Source: Rhodoplanes sp963840055
GTDB lineage: Bacteria; Pseudomonadota; Alphaproteobacteria; Rhizobiales; Xanthobacteraceae
Direction: 5' to 3'
NCBI GenBank assembly: GCA_963840055.1
Contig: CAWIXM010000022.1
Location: 310,001 to 374,000, forward strand
DNA: 64,000 nt
Below, in pieces: positions 50,621 to 59,075 of the stretch. Positions within the stretch are counted from its first letter, which is position 1, and each line of letters opens with the position of its first letter. The notes beneath the pieces were generated by a model that saw nothing but the letters and a program-made list of their open reading frames with translations, was not told the origin of the DNA and ran no database searches. The position numbers and the translations under genes were made by a program.

Positions 50621-51948
50621 CGACGCCGTCCCCTCAGCTTCGATTTCTTGATCAGCCCTTCATACTGGTGCGCTAGCAAATATCCCTGAATTTGCGCAAC
50701 GGTGTCCATAGTCACGCTCACCACGATCAACAGCGAAGTGCCGCCGAAATAGAACGGGACCGCAGCGTAGGAAATCAGGATTTCCGGGATAAGGCACACG
50801 ATGGCGAGATAGGCCGCGCCAACGACGGTGATGCGCGTGAGAACATAATCGATGTATTCGGCGGTGCGTTCGCCGGGCCTGATTCCCGGAATGAAACCGC
50901 CGTGTTTCTTGAGGTTGTCCGCCGTTTCCGTCGGATTGAACACGATCGCCGTATAGAAGAACGCGAAGAAGATGATGAGCGCGATATAGAGGACGAGGAA
51001 CAGCGGGCGCCCGTGGCCAAGCTGGGTAGTAATGAGCGTCAGCCATTCGGGTCCTTGCCCGGCATTGAAGTTCGCCACCGTCGTCGGCAGCAGCAGCAAA
51101 GAGGAGGCGAAGATCGGCGGGATCACGCCAGAGGTGTTGAGCTTGAGCGGCAGGTGCGAGCTCTGCCCCTCGAACATACGGTTGCCGATCTGGCGTTTGG
51201 GGTACTGAATCAGTAACCGTCGTTGGGCGCGCTCCATGAACACGATGAAGGCGATCACCGCGATCGCCATCACGATGATGATGAGGATAATTCCAGTCGA
51301 TAAAGCGCCCTGACGGCCGAGTTCGAGCATGCCGGCGACGGCGGAGGGCAGCTCCGCCACGATCCCCGCGAAGATGATCAACGAAATGCCGTTGCCGACC
51401 CCGCGCGAGGTCACCTGCTCGCCGAGCCACATCAGGAAGACGGTTCCGCCGGTGAGCGTGATCACGGTCGATATACGGAAGAACCATCCAGGGTTGGCCA
51501 CCACCGACCCCGCGCCTTCGAGCCCTAGCGATATGCCGTACGCCTGGAAGGCGGCGAGCAACACGGTCAGATACCGCGTATACTGGTTGATGACCTTGCG
51601 CCCCTGCTCGCCTTCCTTCTTCAAGTTCTCGAGCGTCGGCGACACCGTCGTCATCAGCTGGATGATGATCGACGCCGAGATATAGGGCATGATGTTCAGG
51701 GCGAAGATCGCCATCCGGTGGATGCCGCCGCCCGCAAACATATTGAACATGCCGAGGATGCCGCCGGCCTGGGTGCGGAAAATCTGCTCCCATTGGCCCG
51801 GGTCGATGCCGGGCAGCGGGATGTAGGTGCCGAGCCTGTAGACGAGGAGCGCACCCAGCGTAAACCAAATGCGCTTCTTCAACTCCTCGGCCTTGGCAAG
51901 CGCCGAGAAATTCAGGTTGGCCGCGAGTTGTTCTGCCGCAGAAACCAT
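50617..51948 (-). CDS. secY: Preprotein translocase subunit SecY
   Basis: 443 residues with ten predicted membrane helices; the channel of the Sec machine. Typical blocks: YRLGTYIPLPGIDP, MFNMFAGGGIHRMAIFALNI, PYISASIIIQLMTTVSP and LPLKLNTSGVIPPIFASSLL in the plug/lateral-gate regions, and a basic C-terminus (IKKSKLRGRRR). Start at MVSAAEQLAANLNFS. Confidence 0.98.
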   Translation of the reverse strand: MVSAAEQLAANLNFSALAKAEELKKRIWFTLGALLVYRLGTYIPLPGIDPGQWEQIFRTQAGGILGMFNMFAGGGIHRMAIFALNIMPYISASIIIQLMTTVSPTLENLKKEGEQGRKVINQYTRYLTVLLAAFQAYGISLGLEGAGSVVANPGWFFRISTVITLTGGTVFLMWLGEQVTSRGVGNGISLIIFAGIVAELPSAVAGMLELGRQGALSTGIILIIIVMAIAVIAFIVFMERAQRRLLIQYPKRQIGNRMFEGQSSHLPLKLNTSGVIPPIFASSLLLLPTTVANFNAGQGPEWLTLITTQLGHGRPLFLVLYIALIIFFAFFYTAIVFNPTETADNLKKHGGFIPGIRPGERTAEYIDYVLTRITVVGAAYLAIVCLIPEILISYAAVPFYFGGTSLLIVVSVTMDTVAQIQGYLLAHQYEGLIKKSKLRGRRR

Positions 51949-52010
51949 CTACGAGGCTCCGGTTGTCGCCTAGCCGGCGTCGCCCGCCCGCCTTCTCGTC
52001 AATATAGCGT

Positions 52011-52505
52011 TCAACTCCCGCCTTCGCCCGCGTCTTTTTGCTCTTTTTGGGCCAGTATTTTCACCGATCCGCCGCTCTTTTCGACGGCGGTGACCGCCGA
52101 CTTCGAGGCGCCGTGAACCTCGAACTGGAGCCTGGCCTTAAGCTCGCCGTCTCCGAGCAGCCGCACGCCGTCGCGGGCGCGGCGCAAGACCCCGGCATTG
52201 ACCAGCGTCTCGACATTGACGATCGCATCCGGCGCCAGCGTGCCCTTGTCCACCGCCGCCTGGACGCGGCCGATGTTCACCTCGTTGAGATCGAGCGCGA
52301 AGATATTGTTGAAGCCGCGCTTGGGCACGCGTCGATGGAGGGGCATCTGGCCGCCTTCGAAGCCTTTGATGCTGACGCCCGCGCGCGCGGTCTGGCCCTT
52401 GCCGCCGCGGCCGCCGGTCTTGCCCTTGCCGGAGCCGATCCCACGGCCGATGCGCATGCGCGCCTTGCGTGCGCCCGGCTTATCGGCGATCTCGTTCAGC
52501 TTCAT
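52011..52505 (-). CDS. rplO: 50S ribosomal protein L15
   Basis: 164 residues from MKLNEIADKPGARKARMRIG (52505), preceded by GGAGAG. GSGKGKTGGRGGKGQTARAG is the Gly-rich extension; FEGGQMPLHRRVPKRGFNN is diagnostic. Ends with a short acidic tail (KEQKDAGEGGS). Confidence 0.97.
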   Translation of the reverse strand: MKLNEIADKPGARKARMRIGRGIGSGKGKTGGRGGKGQTARAGVSIKGFEGGQMPLHRRVPKRGFNNIFALDLNEVNIGRVQAAVDKGTLAPDAIVNVETLVNAGVLRRARDGVRLLGDGELKARLQFEVHGASKSAVTAVEKSGGSVKILAQKEQKDAGEGGS

Positions 52506-52624
52506 TGCGGATCTCTCCTTAGAGCGAATTCCGTTCCGGTGGAATTGGAATTCGCTCCGGTTCTCCTTTGGTAGTCGCATTTTCTGCGGCGAACCGGTTT
52601 CCACTTCGCCGGAAAATGCTCTAG
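52506..52624. repeat. Dispersed repeat between rpmD and rplO
   Basis: GAGCGAATTCC and GGAATTCGCTC are inverted copies (about 52523-52556), followed by CGGCGAACCGGTTTCCACTT and the 20-mer at 52605-52624 that also occurs upstream of sspB. The spacer is 210 bases, long for this operon. Confidence 0.6.
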
Positions 52625-52715
52625 CCTGCCGCTCAGATGGACGGCGACGGCTCGACGCTCGGCATTAGACTCCGGCCACCGCCGACCAAATCCGCCGGAT
52701 ACGTTCGTTTCTTGT

Positions 52716-52913
52716 TCACTTTCCCTTGATCACGCGGACCAGATGTTTCACCTTGTGGATCATGCCGCGCGTCGACGGCGTATCGGCGAGTTCGGCGACG
52801 CGTCCGATGCGATTGAGACCGAGCCCGATCAACGTCTCCCGCTGATCGTGGCGCCGGCGCATTGGGCTGCCGGTCTGTTCGACCTTGATCGTCTTTGCGG
52901 CTTCCTTGGCCAT
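52716..52913 (-). CDS. rpmD: 50S ribosomal protein L30
   Basis: 65 residues, one domain. KTIKVEQTGSPMRRRHDQRE then LIGLGLNRIGRVAELADTPS and MIHKVKHLVRVI match the family. Separated from rpsE by 29 bases. Confidence 0.96.
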   Translation of the reverse strand: MAKEAAKTIKVEQTGSPMRRRHDQRETLIGLGLNRIGRVAELADTPSTRGMIHKVKHLVRVIKGK

Positions 52914-52942
52914 CGTCGATCTCCGTTCGCGCTCCCGGCGGC

Positions 52943-53530
52943 TTATTCGCTTGCCGCCGGCTCGGCGTCGCCCTCGCGGCGGCGCGCCTGCAGCGCGGAC
53001 ACCTTGATGCTCCGCCGCGCCGCGACCGCGCGCGGCGAGTCCTGTCGCTTGAGCGCAGCAAAAGTCGCGCGCACCATGTTGTAGGGATTGGAGGAGCCGA
53101 TCGACTTCGCCACGATGTCCTGCATGCCGAGCGTCTCGAACACGGCGCGCATCGGGCCGCCGGCGATGATGCCGGTGCCGGGCGGCGCTGCGCGCAGGAA
53201 CACCCTTCCGGCGCCATGACGGCCGAGCACATCGTGATGAAGCGTGCGCCCCTCACGCAGCGGTACGCGGATCATGCTGCGCTTGGCGGCCTCGGTCGCC
53301 TTGCGGATCGCTTCCGGCACCTCGCGCGCCTTGCCGTGGCCGAAGCCGACCCGGCCCTTCTGGTCGCCGACCACGACCAGCGCTGCGAAGCCGAATCTGC
53401 GGCCGCCCTTCACCACTTTGGCGACGCGGTTGATGTGCACGAGCTTGTCGGTAAACTCGCTGTCGCGCTCTTCCGCGTTCACGTTCACGTGCCATTGATC
53501 GTCCGTCTCCGTTCGGGCGCCTGCCCGCAT
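52943..53530 (-). CDS. rpsE: 30S ribosomal protein S5
   Basis: 195 residues. The S5 core begins EERDSEFTDKLVHINRVAKV, with RRFGFAALVVVGDQKGRVGF and GHGKAREVPEAIRKA, and GTGIIAGGPMRAVFETLG later. The N-terminal 20 residues vary among relatives; the ATG at 53530 is accepted. Located at the decoding/helicase side of the small subunit. Confidence 0.97.
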   Translation of the reverse strand: MRAGARTETDDQWHVNVNAEERDSEFTDKLVHINRVAKVVKGGRRFGFAALVVVGDQKGRVGFGHGKAREVPEAIRKATEAAKRSMIRVPLREGRTLHHDVLGRHGAGRVFLRAAPPGTGIIAGGPMRAVFETLGMQDIVAKSIGSSNPYNMVRATFAALKRQDSPRAVAARRSIKVSALQARRREGDAEPAASE

Positions 53531-53534
53531 CGTC

Positions 53535-53897
53535 CTAGAAATTCAGCCCGCCTTCGCGTGCCGCCTCGGCAAGCGCTTTGACCCGGCCGTGATAGCGATA
53601 ACCGCCGCGATCGAAGGCGACGTCCTTGACGCCGTTCTTAACCGTGCGCTCGGCAAGCAGCTTGCCGACCGCTTTCGCCGCGCCGATATCGGCTCCCGTC
53701 TTGAGAGTCGCGCGCAGGTCCTTCTCCAGCGAAGAGGCTGCGGCCACCGTCGCGCCTTTGCGATCATCGATCACCTGCGCATAGATATGCTTGGAAGAGC
53801 GGAACACCGACAGCCGCAGCCGTTCTCCCGCGGCCGCTTTGACGGCGCGCCGAACGCGCTTCCTGCGCCGCTCCGTCTTGATGCTGAGCCTCGACAT
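53535..53897 (-). CDS. rplR: 50S ribosomal protein L18
   Basis: 120 residues. Basic N-terminus (RLSIKTERRRKRVRRAVKAA), then RLSVFRSSKHIYAQVIDDRK and the C-terminal DRGGYRYHGRVKALAEAARE. Binds 5S rRNA together with L5 and L25. Four bases before rpsE. Confidence 0.97.
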   Translation of the reverse strand: MSRLSIKTERRRKRVRRAVKAAAGERLRLSVFRSSKHIYAQVIDDRKGATVAAASSLEKDLRATLKTGADIGAAKAVGKLLAERTVKNGVKDVAFDRGGYRYHGRVKALAEAAREGGLNF

Positions 53898-53908
53898 CCT
53901 GCGCTCCG

Positions 53909-54442
53909 TTATTTCTTCTTGCCTTCCTTGCGGAAGATGTATTCGCCGGCATATTTCACACCCTTGCCCTTGTAAGGCTCGGGCCGGCGAAAGCCGCGGA
54001 TCTCCGCCGCCACCTGCCCGACTTTCTGCTTGTCGTTGCCGGTGATGACGATCTCAGTCGGCCGCGGCGTCGCGATCGCGATCCCTTCCGGGATCGGGTA
54101 AACGATGTCGTGGCTGTAGCCGAGCGACAGCCGCAGGTTCTTGCCCTGCACCGCGGCGCGATAGCCGACGCCAGTGATTTCCAGCTTCTCTTCGAATCCC
54201 TTGCTGACGCCGATCATGAGATTGGCGATGCGCGTGCGCGACGTGCCCCACATGGCGCGGGAGCGCGGCGTTTCCTCGCGCGGGTCAATCTTGATCGAGG
54301 CCTTGTCCATTTTGATGTTCACGTCGTCCGGCAGCGTGAGCTGCCGGGCCCCTTTGGGCCCCTTCACGTCGACCGTCTGGCCCTGGACCGTCGCCGTGAC
54401 CCCGGAGGGGACGGGCACCGCTTGCTTGCCGATACGCGACAT
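53909..54442 (-). CDS. rplF: 50S ribosomal protein L6
   Basis: 177 residues, usual size. SRIGKQAVPVPSGVTATVQG opens; the C-terminal signature PEPYKGKGVKYAGEYIFRKE is intact. Eleven bases from both neighbours. Confidence 0.98.
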   Translation of the reverse strand: MSRIGKQAVPVPSGVTATVQGQTVDVKGPKGARQLTLPDDVNIKMDKASIKIDPREETPRSRAMWGTSRTRIANLMIGVSKGFEEKLEITGVGYRAAVQGKNLRLSLGYSHDIVYPIPEGIAIATPRPTEIVITGNDKQKVGQVAAEIRGFRRPEPYKGKGVKYAGEYIFRKEGKKK

Positions 54443-54453
54443 AAGGATGTCCC

Positions 54454-54846
54454 CTAGAACACGGTCATGAGAATTTCGCCGCCGACATTGGCGTCGCGCG
54501 CGGCGTGGTCGGCCATCACGCCCTTGGGCGTGGAGACGATGGCGACGCCGAGCCCATTGTTCACGCGCGGCAGCGCCCTGACCGAGGCGTAGACCCGCCG
54601 TCCCGGCTTCGACACCCGCGCGATCTCCCGGATCACCGGCTCGCCATCGAAATATTTCAGTTCGATGTCGAACTCGGTGCGCCCGTCCGCGTGCTCGACG
54701 GTGGCGTAGTCGCGGATATAGCCTTCGCTTTTCAACACGTCGAGAACGCGCGCGCGCAGGCTCGAGCCCGGCGTGGAGACTTTCGACTTCGCGCGCAGCT
54801 GCGCATTGCGGATGCGCGTGATCATGTCGCCGATCGGATCGTTCAT
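54454..54846 (-). CDS. rpsH: 30S ribosomal protein S8
   Basis: 130 residues. NDPIGDMITRIRNAQLRAKS at the start, RVYASVRALPRVNNGLGVAI and the C-terminal GVMADHAARDANVGGEILMT signature. Key rRNA-binding assembly protein; in some bacteria it also represses the spc operon. Confidence 0.98.
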   Translation of the reverse strand: MNDPIGDMITRIRNAQLRAKSKVSTPGSSLRARVLDVLKSEGYIRDYATVEHADGRTEFDIELKYFDGEPVIREIARVSKPGRRVYASVRALPRVNNGLGVAIVSTPKGVMADHAARDANVGGEILMTVF

Positions 54847-54859
54847 GGCTGCGCGACCC

Positions 54860-55165
54860 TCACCAGCTCGACTTCAGGAGCCCGGGAATGAGGCCCTTGG
54901 AGCCGAGCTCCCGAAGCGCAATGCGGCTCATCTTCAGCTTGCGATAGTAGGCGCGCGGACGTCCGGTGACCTCGCAGCGGTTGCGGATGCGCGTCGCCGA
55001 GCTGTTGCGCGTCAGCGCCGCGAGCTTGAGCGTGGCGGCGAAGCGTTCCTCCATCGGCTTCGAGCGATCGCGCGCGATCGCCTTCAGCCGCGATCGGTGC
55101 GCCGCGAATTGCTTGGCGAGCTTGCGCCGGCGTTCGTTCTTTTCAATTGAGCTTTTTTTCGCCAT
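54860..55165 (-). CDS. rpsN: 30S ribosomal protein S14
   Basis: 101 residues, the long zinc-free form (no CxxC pairs). AKKSSIEKNERRRKLAKQFA and RIRNRCEVTGRPRAYYRKLK are typical. Confidence 0.97.
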   Translation of the reverse strand: MAKKSSIEKNERRRKLAKQFAAHRSRLKAIARDRSKPMEERFAATLKLAALTRNSSATRIRNRCEVTGRPRAYYRKLKMSRIALRELGSKGLIPGLLKSSW

Positions 55166-55206
55166 TCGATGCTCCTAACTCCGCGTTTGAGACGATCGCC
55201 GCCGCC

Positions 55207-56007
55207 TCACTGCCGGAACGGGAAATTGAAAGCCGTAAGCAGCGCACGCCCTTCATCGTTGGTGCGCGCCGTCGTGCAGACGGTGATGTCCATCCCCCAG
55301 ATCTCCGCCGCCTTGTCGTAGTCGATCTCGGGGAAGATGATGTGCTCCTTGACGCCCAGAGTGTAATTGCCGCGTCCGTCGAAGCTCTTCGGATTCAACC
55401 CGCGGAAGTCGCGCACACGCGGCAGCGCGATGTTGATCAGCCGATCCATGAATTCGTACATGCGCGATTTGCGCAGCGTCACCTTGCACCCGATCGCCTG
55501 GCCTTCGCGCACCTTGAACGTCGCAACCGACTTGCGCGCCGCGGTGATCACCGCTTTCTGGCCCGCGATGAGGGCGAGATCGACCGCCGCCTGCTCCACC
55601 TTCTTGCGGTCGGCGGTGCCTTCGCCGATGCCCATATTGATCACGATCTTTTCCAGCCGCGGCACCTCAAGCGGGTTCTGGTATTTGAACTGCTCGGTGA
55701 GCTTCTTCTTGATGACGTTGTCGTACTGAACCTTCAGGCGCGCGGGCGTGCGCGGCTCCTCTACCGCCGGCTTGGCGGGAGCCCCCTTCTCGCCCTTCGC
55801 GGCCGGAGCGCCTTTCTCCGGCTTGGCCGTCTTTTCGCCCTTCTCGGGCTTGCCGCCCTTGGCCGCCTCCGCCTTGGGGGCCGCCTTCGCAGGCTTCTCC
55901 GCCCCGGCTGCAGCCTTTTCCGCCTTCGCGGACTTTGCCGCCTGGTCAGGCTTCGGCGCTTTGTCGGGCTTCTTGCCCTCGGTTTTCTTGTCGTCGCTCT
56001 CAGCCAT
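55207..56007 (-). CDS. rplE: 50S ribosomal protein L5 with a long N-terminal extension
   Basis: 266 residues, about 85 more than ordinary L5. The core begins near residue 90 (LKVQYDNVIKKKLTEQFKYQ) and is complete (LEVPRLEKIVINMGIGEGTA, FRGLNPKSFDGRGNYTLGVK). The first 88 residues are Lys/Ala/Pro/Glu-rich low complexity (KAAPKAEAAKGGKPEKGEKT), probably disordered and histone-tail-like. The extension is in frame and starts from an ATG (56007) overlapping the rplX stop by eight bases, so it is most likely translated. L5 binds 5S rRNA and contacts S13; the tail's role is unknown. Confidence 0.95.
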   Translation of the reverse strand: MAESDDKKTEGKKPDKAPKPDQAAKSAKAEKAAAGAEKPAKAAPKAEAAKGGKPEKGEKTAKPEKGAPAAKGEKGAPAKPAVEEPRTPARLKVQYDNVIKKKLTEQFKYQNPLEVPRLEKIVINMGIGEGTADRKKVEQAAVDLALIAGQKAVITAARKSVATFKVREGQAIGCKVTLRKSRMYEFMDRLINIALPRVRDFRGLNPKSFDGRGNYTLGVKEHIIFPEIDYDKAAEIWGMDITVCTTARTNDEGRALLTAFNFPFRQ

Positions 56008-56326
56008 TGATCTCGGCTCCCGAACGCTTGGCGATCCGCACCTTTTGGCGCTTATCGCCCTCGCCGATAAACTTGAACCCGACCCGCGTCGGCTTGCCCG
56101 ACTTCGGATCGGCGATTGCGATATTGGACAGGTGGATCGGCGCTTCCTTGGAGATGATGCCGCCTTCCTGGCCCGCCGTCTGCTTCTGATGGCGCTTGAC
56201 CAGGTTGACCCCGCGCACGAGCGCGCGATTTTCGGCGGGACGCACCTCGATGACTTCGCCGGTGCGGCCCTTGTCGCGGCCGGCGAGCACGACGACCTTG
56301 TCGCCCTTGCGGATCTTCGCGGCCAT
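56000..56326 (-). CDS. rplX: 50S ribosomal protein L24
   Basis: 108 residues from MAAKIRKGDKVVVLAGRDKG (KOW domain), through NLVKRHQKQTAGQEGGIISK to RVGFKFIGEGDKRQKVRIAK. The ATG at 56326 overlaps the rplN stop by one base (TGATG). Early assembly protein at the peptide exit tunnel. Confidence 0.97.
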   Translation of the reverse strand: MAAKIRKGDKVVVLAGRDKGRTGEVIEVRPAENRALVRGVNLVKRHQKQTAGQEGGIISKEAPIHLSNIAIADPKSGKPTRVGFKFIGEGDKRQKVRIAKRSGAEING

Positions 56327-56694
56327 CACAGCACCTCCGGGGCGAGCGAGATGATCTTCATGTGGTTCTTCGCCCGCAATTCGCGCGGCACCGGGCCGAA
56401 GATACGGGTGCCGACCGGCTCCATCTGCGGATTGATCAGCACCGCGGCGTTGCGGTCGAAGCGGATGATCGAACCGTCGGGCCGACGGATGTCCTTGGCG
56501 ACCCGCACCACCACCGCCTTCATGACATCGCCCTTCTTCACGCGCCCGCGCGGAATCGCTTCTTTCACGGCCACGACGATGATGTCGCCGATCGTCGCGT
56601 ATTTGCGCTTCGACCCGCCCAGCACCTTGATGCACATGACGCGGCGCGCGCCGGAATTGTCCGCCACGTCGAGATTGGTCTGCATCTGGATCAT
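56326..56694 (-). CDS. rplN: 50S ribosomal protein L14
   Basis: 122 residues from MIQMQTNLDVADNSGARRVM (56694), preceded by GGAGG-like sequence. GSIIRFDRNAAVLINPQMEP and GTRIFGPVPRELR are conserved. Confidence 0.98.
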   Translation of the reverse strand: MIQMQTNLDVADNSGARRVMCIKVLGGSKRKYATIGDIIVVAVKEAIPRGRVKKGDVMKAVVVRVAKDIRRPDGSIIRFDRNAAVLINPQMEPVGTRIFGPVPRELRAKNHMKIISLAPEVL

Positions 56695-56732
56695 CGGAGG
56701 CCTCGTGTCCTTTTTTACTCCGGTCGCGCCGG

Positions 56733-56978
56733 TCACTTCGCCTTCTTGATGCCTTCGGTCACAGCCCAGCGCTTGAGCCTGGAGATCGGCCGATGCTCGG
56801 TGATCCACACGATATCTCCCACCGAGTATTCGTTCTTCTCGTCATGCGCGTGGTACTTCTTCGACCGCCGCACCGTTTTCTTCATCATCGGATGGGTGAA
56901 GCGGCGCTCGACCCGCACGACAACCGTCTTGTCCTGCTTGTCGCTCACCACGATTCCCTGGAGCATGCGCTTCGGCAT
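56733..56978 (-). CDS. rpsQ: 30S ribosomal protein S17
   Basis: 81 residues. PKRMLQGIVVSDKQDKTVVV at the start and VGDIVWITEHRPISRLKRWA near the end are the family blocks. Confidence 0.97.
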   Translation of the reverse strand: MPKRMLQGIVVSDKQDKTVVVRVERRFTHPMMKKTVRRSKKYHAHDEKNEYSVGDIVWITEHRPISRLKRWAVTEGIKKAK

Positions 56979-56994
56979 CGTCGATCCCCTGAAC

Positions 56995-57198
56995 CTAACT
57001 CTTCGCGCCGGCGCTCTTCTGCTGCGCCACGGTCTTGACCCGCGCGATATCGCGCCGCACCTGCCGCACGCGCGCGGTGTTCTCGAGCTGACCCGTCGCC
57101 TTCTGGAAGCGAAGGTTGAACTGCTCCTTCTTGAGCTTCAAAAGCTCGTCGTCGAGCTGGTCGATGGTCATGGCGCGCAAGTCGGCGGCGTTCGGCAT
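56995..57198 (-). CDS. rpmC: 50S ribosomal protein L29
   Basis: 67 residues, helical. ADLRAMTIDQLDDELLKLKK then NLRFQKATGQLENTARVRQV and RRDIARVKTV are typical. Sits at the tunnel exit beside L23. Confidence 0.97.
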   Translation of the reverse strand: MPNAADLRAMTIDQLDDELLKLKKEQFNLRFQKATGQLENTARVRQVRRDIARVKTVAQQKSAGAKS

Positions 57199-57208
57199 GG
57201 CGCAGTCC

Positions 57209-57622
57209 TTACTCGGCGATGCGTTCGATGAAGCGCGTCTTGATCGGGAGCTTCGCCGCCGCGAGCGTCAGCGCTTCGCGCGCGACCTGGCTGGTGACGC
57301 CGTCCACCTCGAACAGAACGCGGCCCGGCTTGACCCGCGCGACCCAATATTCCGGCGCGCCCTTGCCCGAACCCATGCGCACTTCCAGCGGCTTCTTCGA
57401 AATCGGCACATCCGGATAAATCCGAATCCACACCCGCCCGGCGCGCTTCATGTGGCGCGTCATCGCCCGCCGCGCCGCCTCGATCTGACGCGCGGTGATG
57501 CGCTCCGGCGCCATCGCCTTGAGCCCGAATTGACCGAAGGCGAGCGTGGTCGCGCTGGAGGCGACGCCGCGAATGCGGCCCTTGTGCGCCTTGCGGTACT
57601 TGGTGCGCATCGGTTGGAGCAT
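57209..57622 (-). CDS. rplP: 50S ribosomal protein L16
   Basis: 137 residues. LQPMRTKYRKAHKGRIRGVA at the start, RITARQIEAARRAMTRHMKR and RMGSGKGAPEYWVARVKPGR are diagnostic. Contributes to the peptidyl-transferase/A-site tRNA region. Confidence 0.98.
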   Translation of the reverse strand: MLQPMRTKYRKAHKGRIRGVASSATTLAFGQFGLKAMAPERITARQIEAARRAMTRHMKRAGRVWIRIYPDVPISKKPLEVRMGSGKGAPEYWVARVKPGRVLFEVDGVTSQVAREALTLAAAKLPIKTRFIERIAE

Positions 57623-57661
57623 GGGTCGACGCCTCTCTCGGTCCTCGTCTCGTCTGCGCGG

Positions 57662-58360
57662 TCACGCCACGTCGCGCCGCGGCCGGCCGCTATCGCTCTC
57701 CGCCGCCCGCTTGTCCTGCGCCATGGGGTCGTGCTCGAGCACCTCGCCCTTGAAGATCCACACCTTGACGCCGCAGGTGCCATAGGTGGTGAAGGCGGTG
57801 GCGACCCCGAAATCGACGTCGGCGCGCAGCGTATGCAGCGGCACGCGGCCTTCGCGATACCACTCCATGCGCGCGATTTCCGCGCCGCCGAGCCGACCCG
57901 AGCAGTTGATGCGAATGCCCCCGGCGCCGAGCCGCATCGCCGACTGGACCGCGCGCTTCATGGCGCGGCGGAACGCCACCCGCCGCTCAAGTTGCTGAGC
58001 GATCGACTCAGCGACCAGTTGCGCGTCGAGCTCGGGCTTGCGGATCTCGACGATGTTGAGCACCACGTCGGAATCGGTGAGCTGGGCGACCTTGCGGCGC
58101 AGCTTCTCGATATCGGCGCCCTTCTTGCCGATCACCACGCCCGGCCGCGCCGAGTGGATCGTCACCCGGCACTTCTTATGCGGGCGCTCGATCACGATCT
58201 TCGACACCGCCGCCTGCTTGAGCTGCTTCATGAGCGCTTCGCGGATGGCCATGTCCTCGTGCATCAGCTTGCCGTACTCGTTCTTGCCGGCGTACCAGCG
58301 CGAATCCCACGTGCGATTGATGCCGAGCCGCAGGCCGACCGGACTGACCTTCTGACCCAT
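57662..58360 (-). CDS. rpsC: 30S ribosomal protein S3
   Basis: 232 residues. GQKVSPVGLRLGINRTWDSR, a KH domain with GVVIGKKGADIEKLRRKVAQ, and the C-terminal domain EGRVPLHTLRADVDFGVATA. Forms the mRNA entry channel with S4 and S5. Confidence 0.98.
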   Translation of the reverse strand: MGQKVSPVGLRLGINRTWDSRWYAGKNEYGKLMHEDMAIREALMKQLKQAAVSKIVIERPHKKCRVTIHSARPGVVIGKKGADIEKLRRKVAQLTDSDVVLNIVEIRKPELDAQLVAESIAQQLERRVAFRRAMKRAVQSAMRLGAGGIRINCSGRLGGAEIARMEWYREGRVPLHTLRADVDFGVATAFTTYGTCGVKVWIFKGEVLEHDPMAQDKRAAESDSGRPRRDVA

Positions 58361-58373
58361 CGGATGTCCCTAC

Positions 58374-58754
58374 CTAACCTTGCGTTTCGACCTGACGCAC
58401 AACGATCGTCAGGTGCGAAAACGGTTTCATGATGCGACCTGCGCGTCCGCGGCCGCGCGGCACGAAGCGCTTGATCACCAGCGACTTGCCGACATGAGCC
58501 TGCGCGACGACGAGGTCGTCGATGTCGAGGTCATGATTGTTCTCGGCGTTGGCGATCGCCGACTGCAGACACTTCTGCACGTCGCGCGCGATGCGCTTGC
58601 GTGAGAATTCAAGATCGGCGAGCGCAGCCTGCACCTTCTTGCCGCGGATCATCTGCGCGACGAGATTGAGCTTCTGCGGCGAGACGCGCAAAGTGCGCGC
58701 CACCGCCTTGGCTTCGTTTTCCGCAAGCTTGCGCGGACGCGACGGCTTGCTCAT
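58374..58754 (-). CDS. rplV: 50S ribosomal protein L22
   Basis: 126 residues. TLRVSPQKLNLVAQMIRGKK, AENNHDLDIDDLVVAQAHVG and the tunnel-loop segment RFVPRGRGRAGRIMKPFSHL are conserved. Confidence 0.98.
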   Translation of the reverse strand: MSKPSRPRKLAENEAKAVARTLRVSPQKLNLVAQMIRGKKVQAALADLEFSRKRIARDVQKCLQSAIANAENNHDLDIDDLVVAQAHVGKSLVIKRFVPRGRGRAGRIMKPFSHLTIVVRQVETQG

Positions 58755-58770
58755 GCTCCGATCTCCCGCC

Positions 58771-59064
58771 TCACGCGCCTGCCGACGGCGCGCGTCTGGC
58801 TCTCTTGTCCCCGGAATGGCCGTGGAAGGTGCGGGTCGGCGCGAACTCGCCGAACTTGTGGCCGACCATTTCCTCGGTCACCAGCACCGGAATGTGCTTG
58901 TGTCCGTTGTGAACGCCGAAAGTAAGCCCGACGAATTGCGGCAGAATCGTCGAGCGCCGGCTCCAGATCTTGATGACGTCGTGCCGCCCGGACGCACGCG
59001 CGGCGTCCGCCTTCTTCAGCAGATAGCCGTCGACGAACGGCCCCTTCCATACCGAACGCGCCAT
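58771..59064 (-). CDS. rpsS: 30S ribosomal protein S19
   Basis: 97 residues. ARSVWKGPFVDGYLLKKADA and HKHIPVLVTEEMVGHKFGEF, then APTRTFHGHSGDKRARR. A few residues longer than usual at the C-terminus. Confidence 0.97.
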   Translation of the reverse strand: MARSVWKGPFVDGYLLKKADAARASGRHDVIKIWSRRSTILPQFVGLTFGVHNGHKHIPVLVTEEMVGHKFGEFAPTRTFHGHSGDKRARRAPSAGA

Positions 59065-59075
59065 TGCGTGCCTTC

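Noticed and set aside
52633..53256. Minus-strand open frame overlapping rpsE and rpmD
   Set aside because: Out-of-frame shadow; both ribosomal proteins are complete in other frames.
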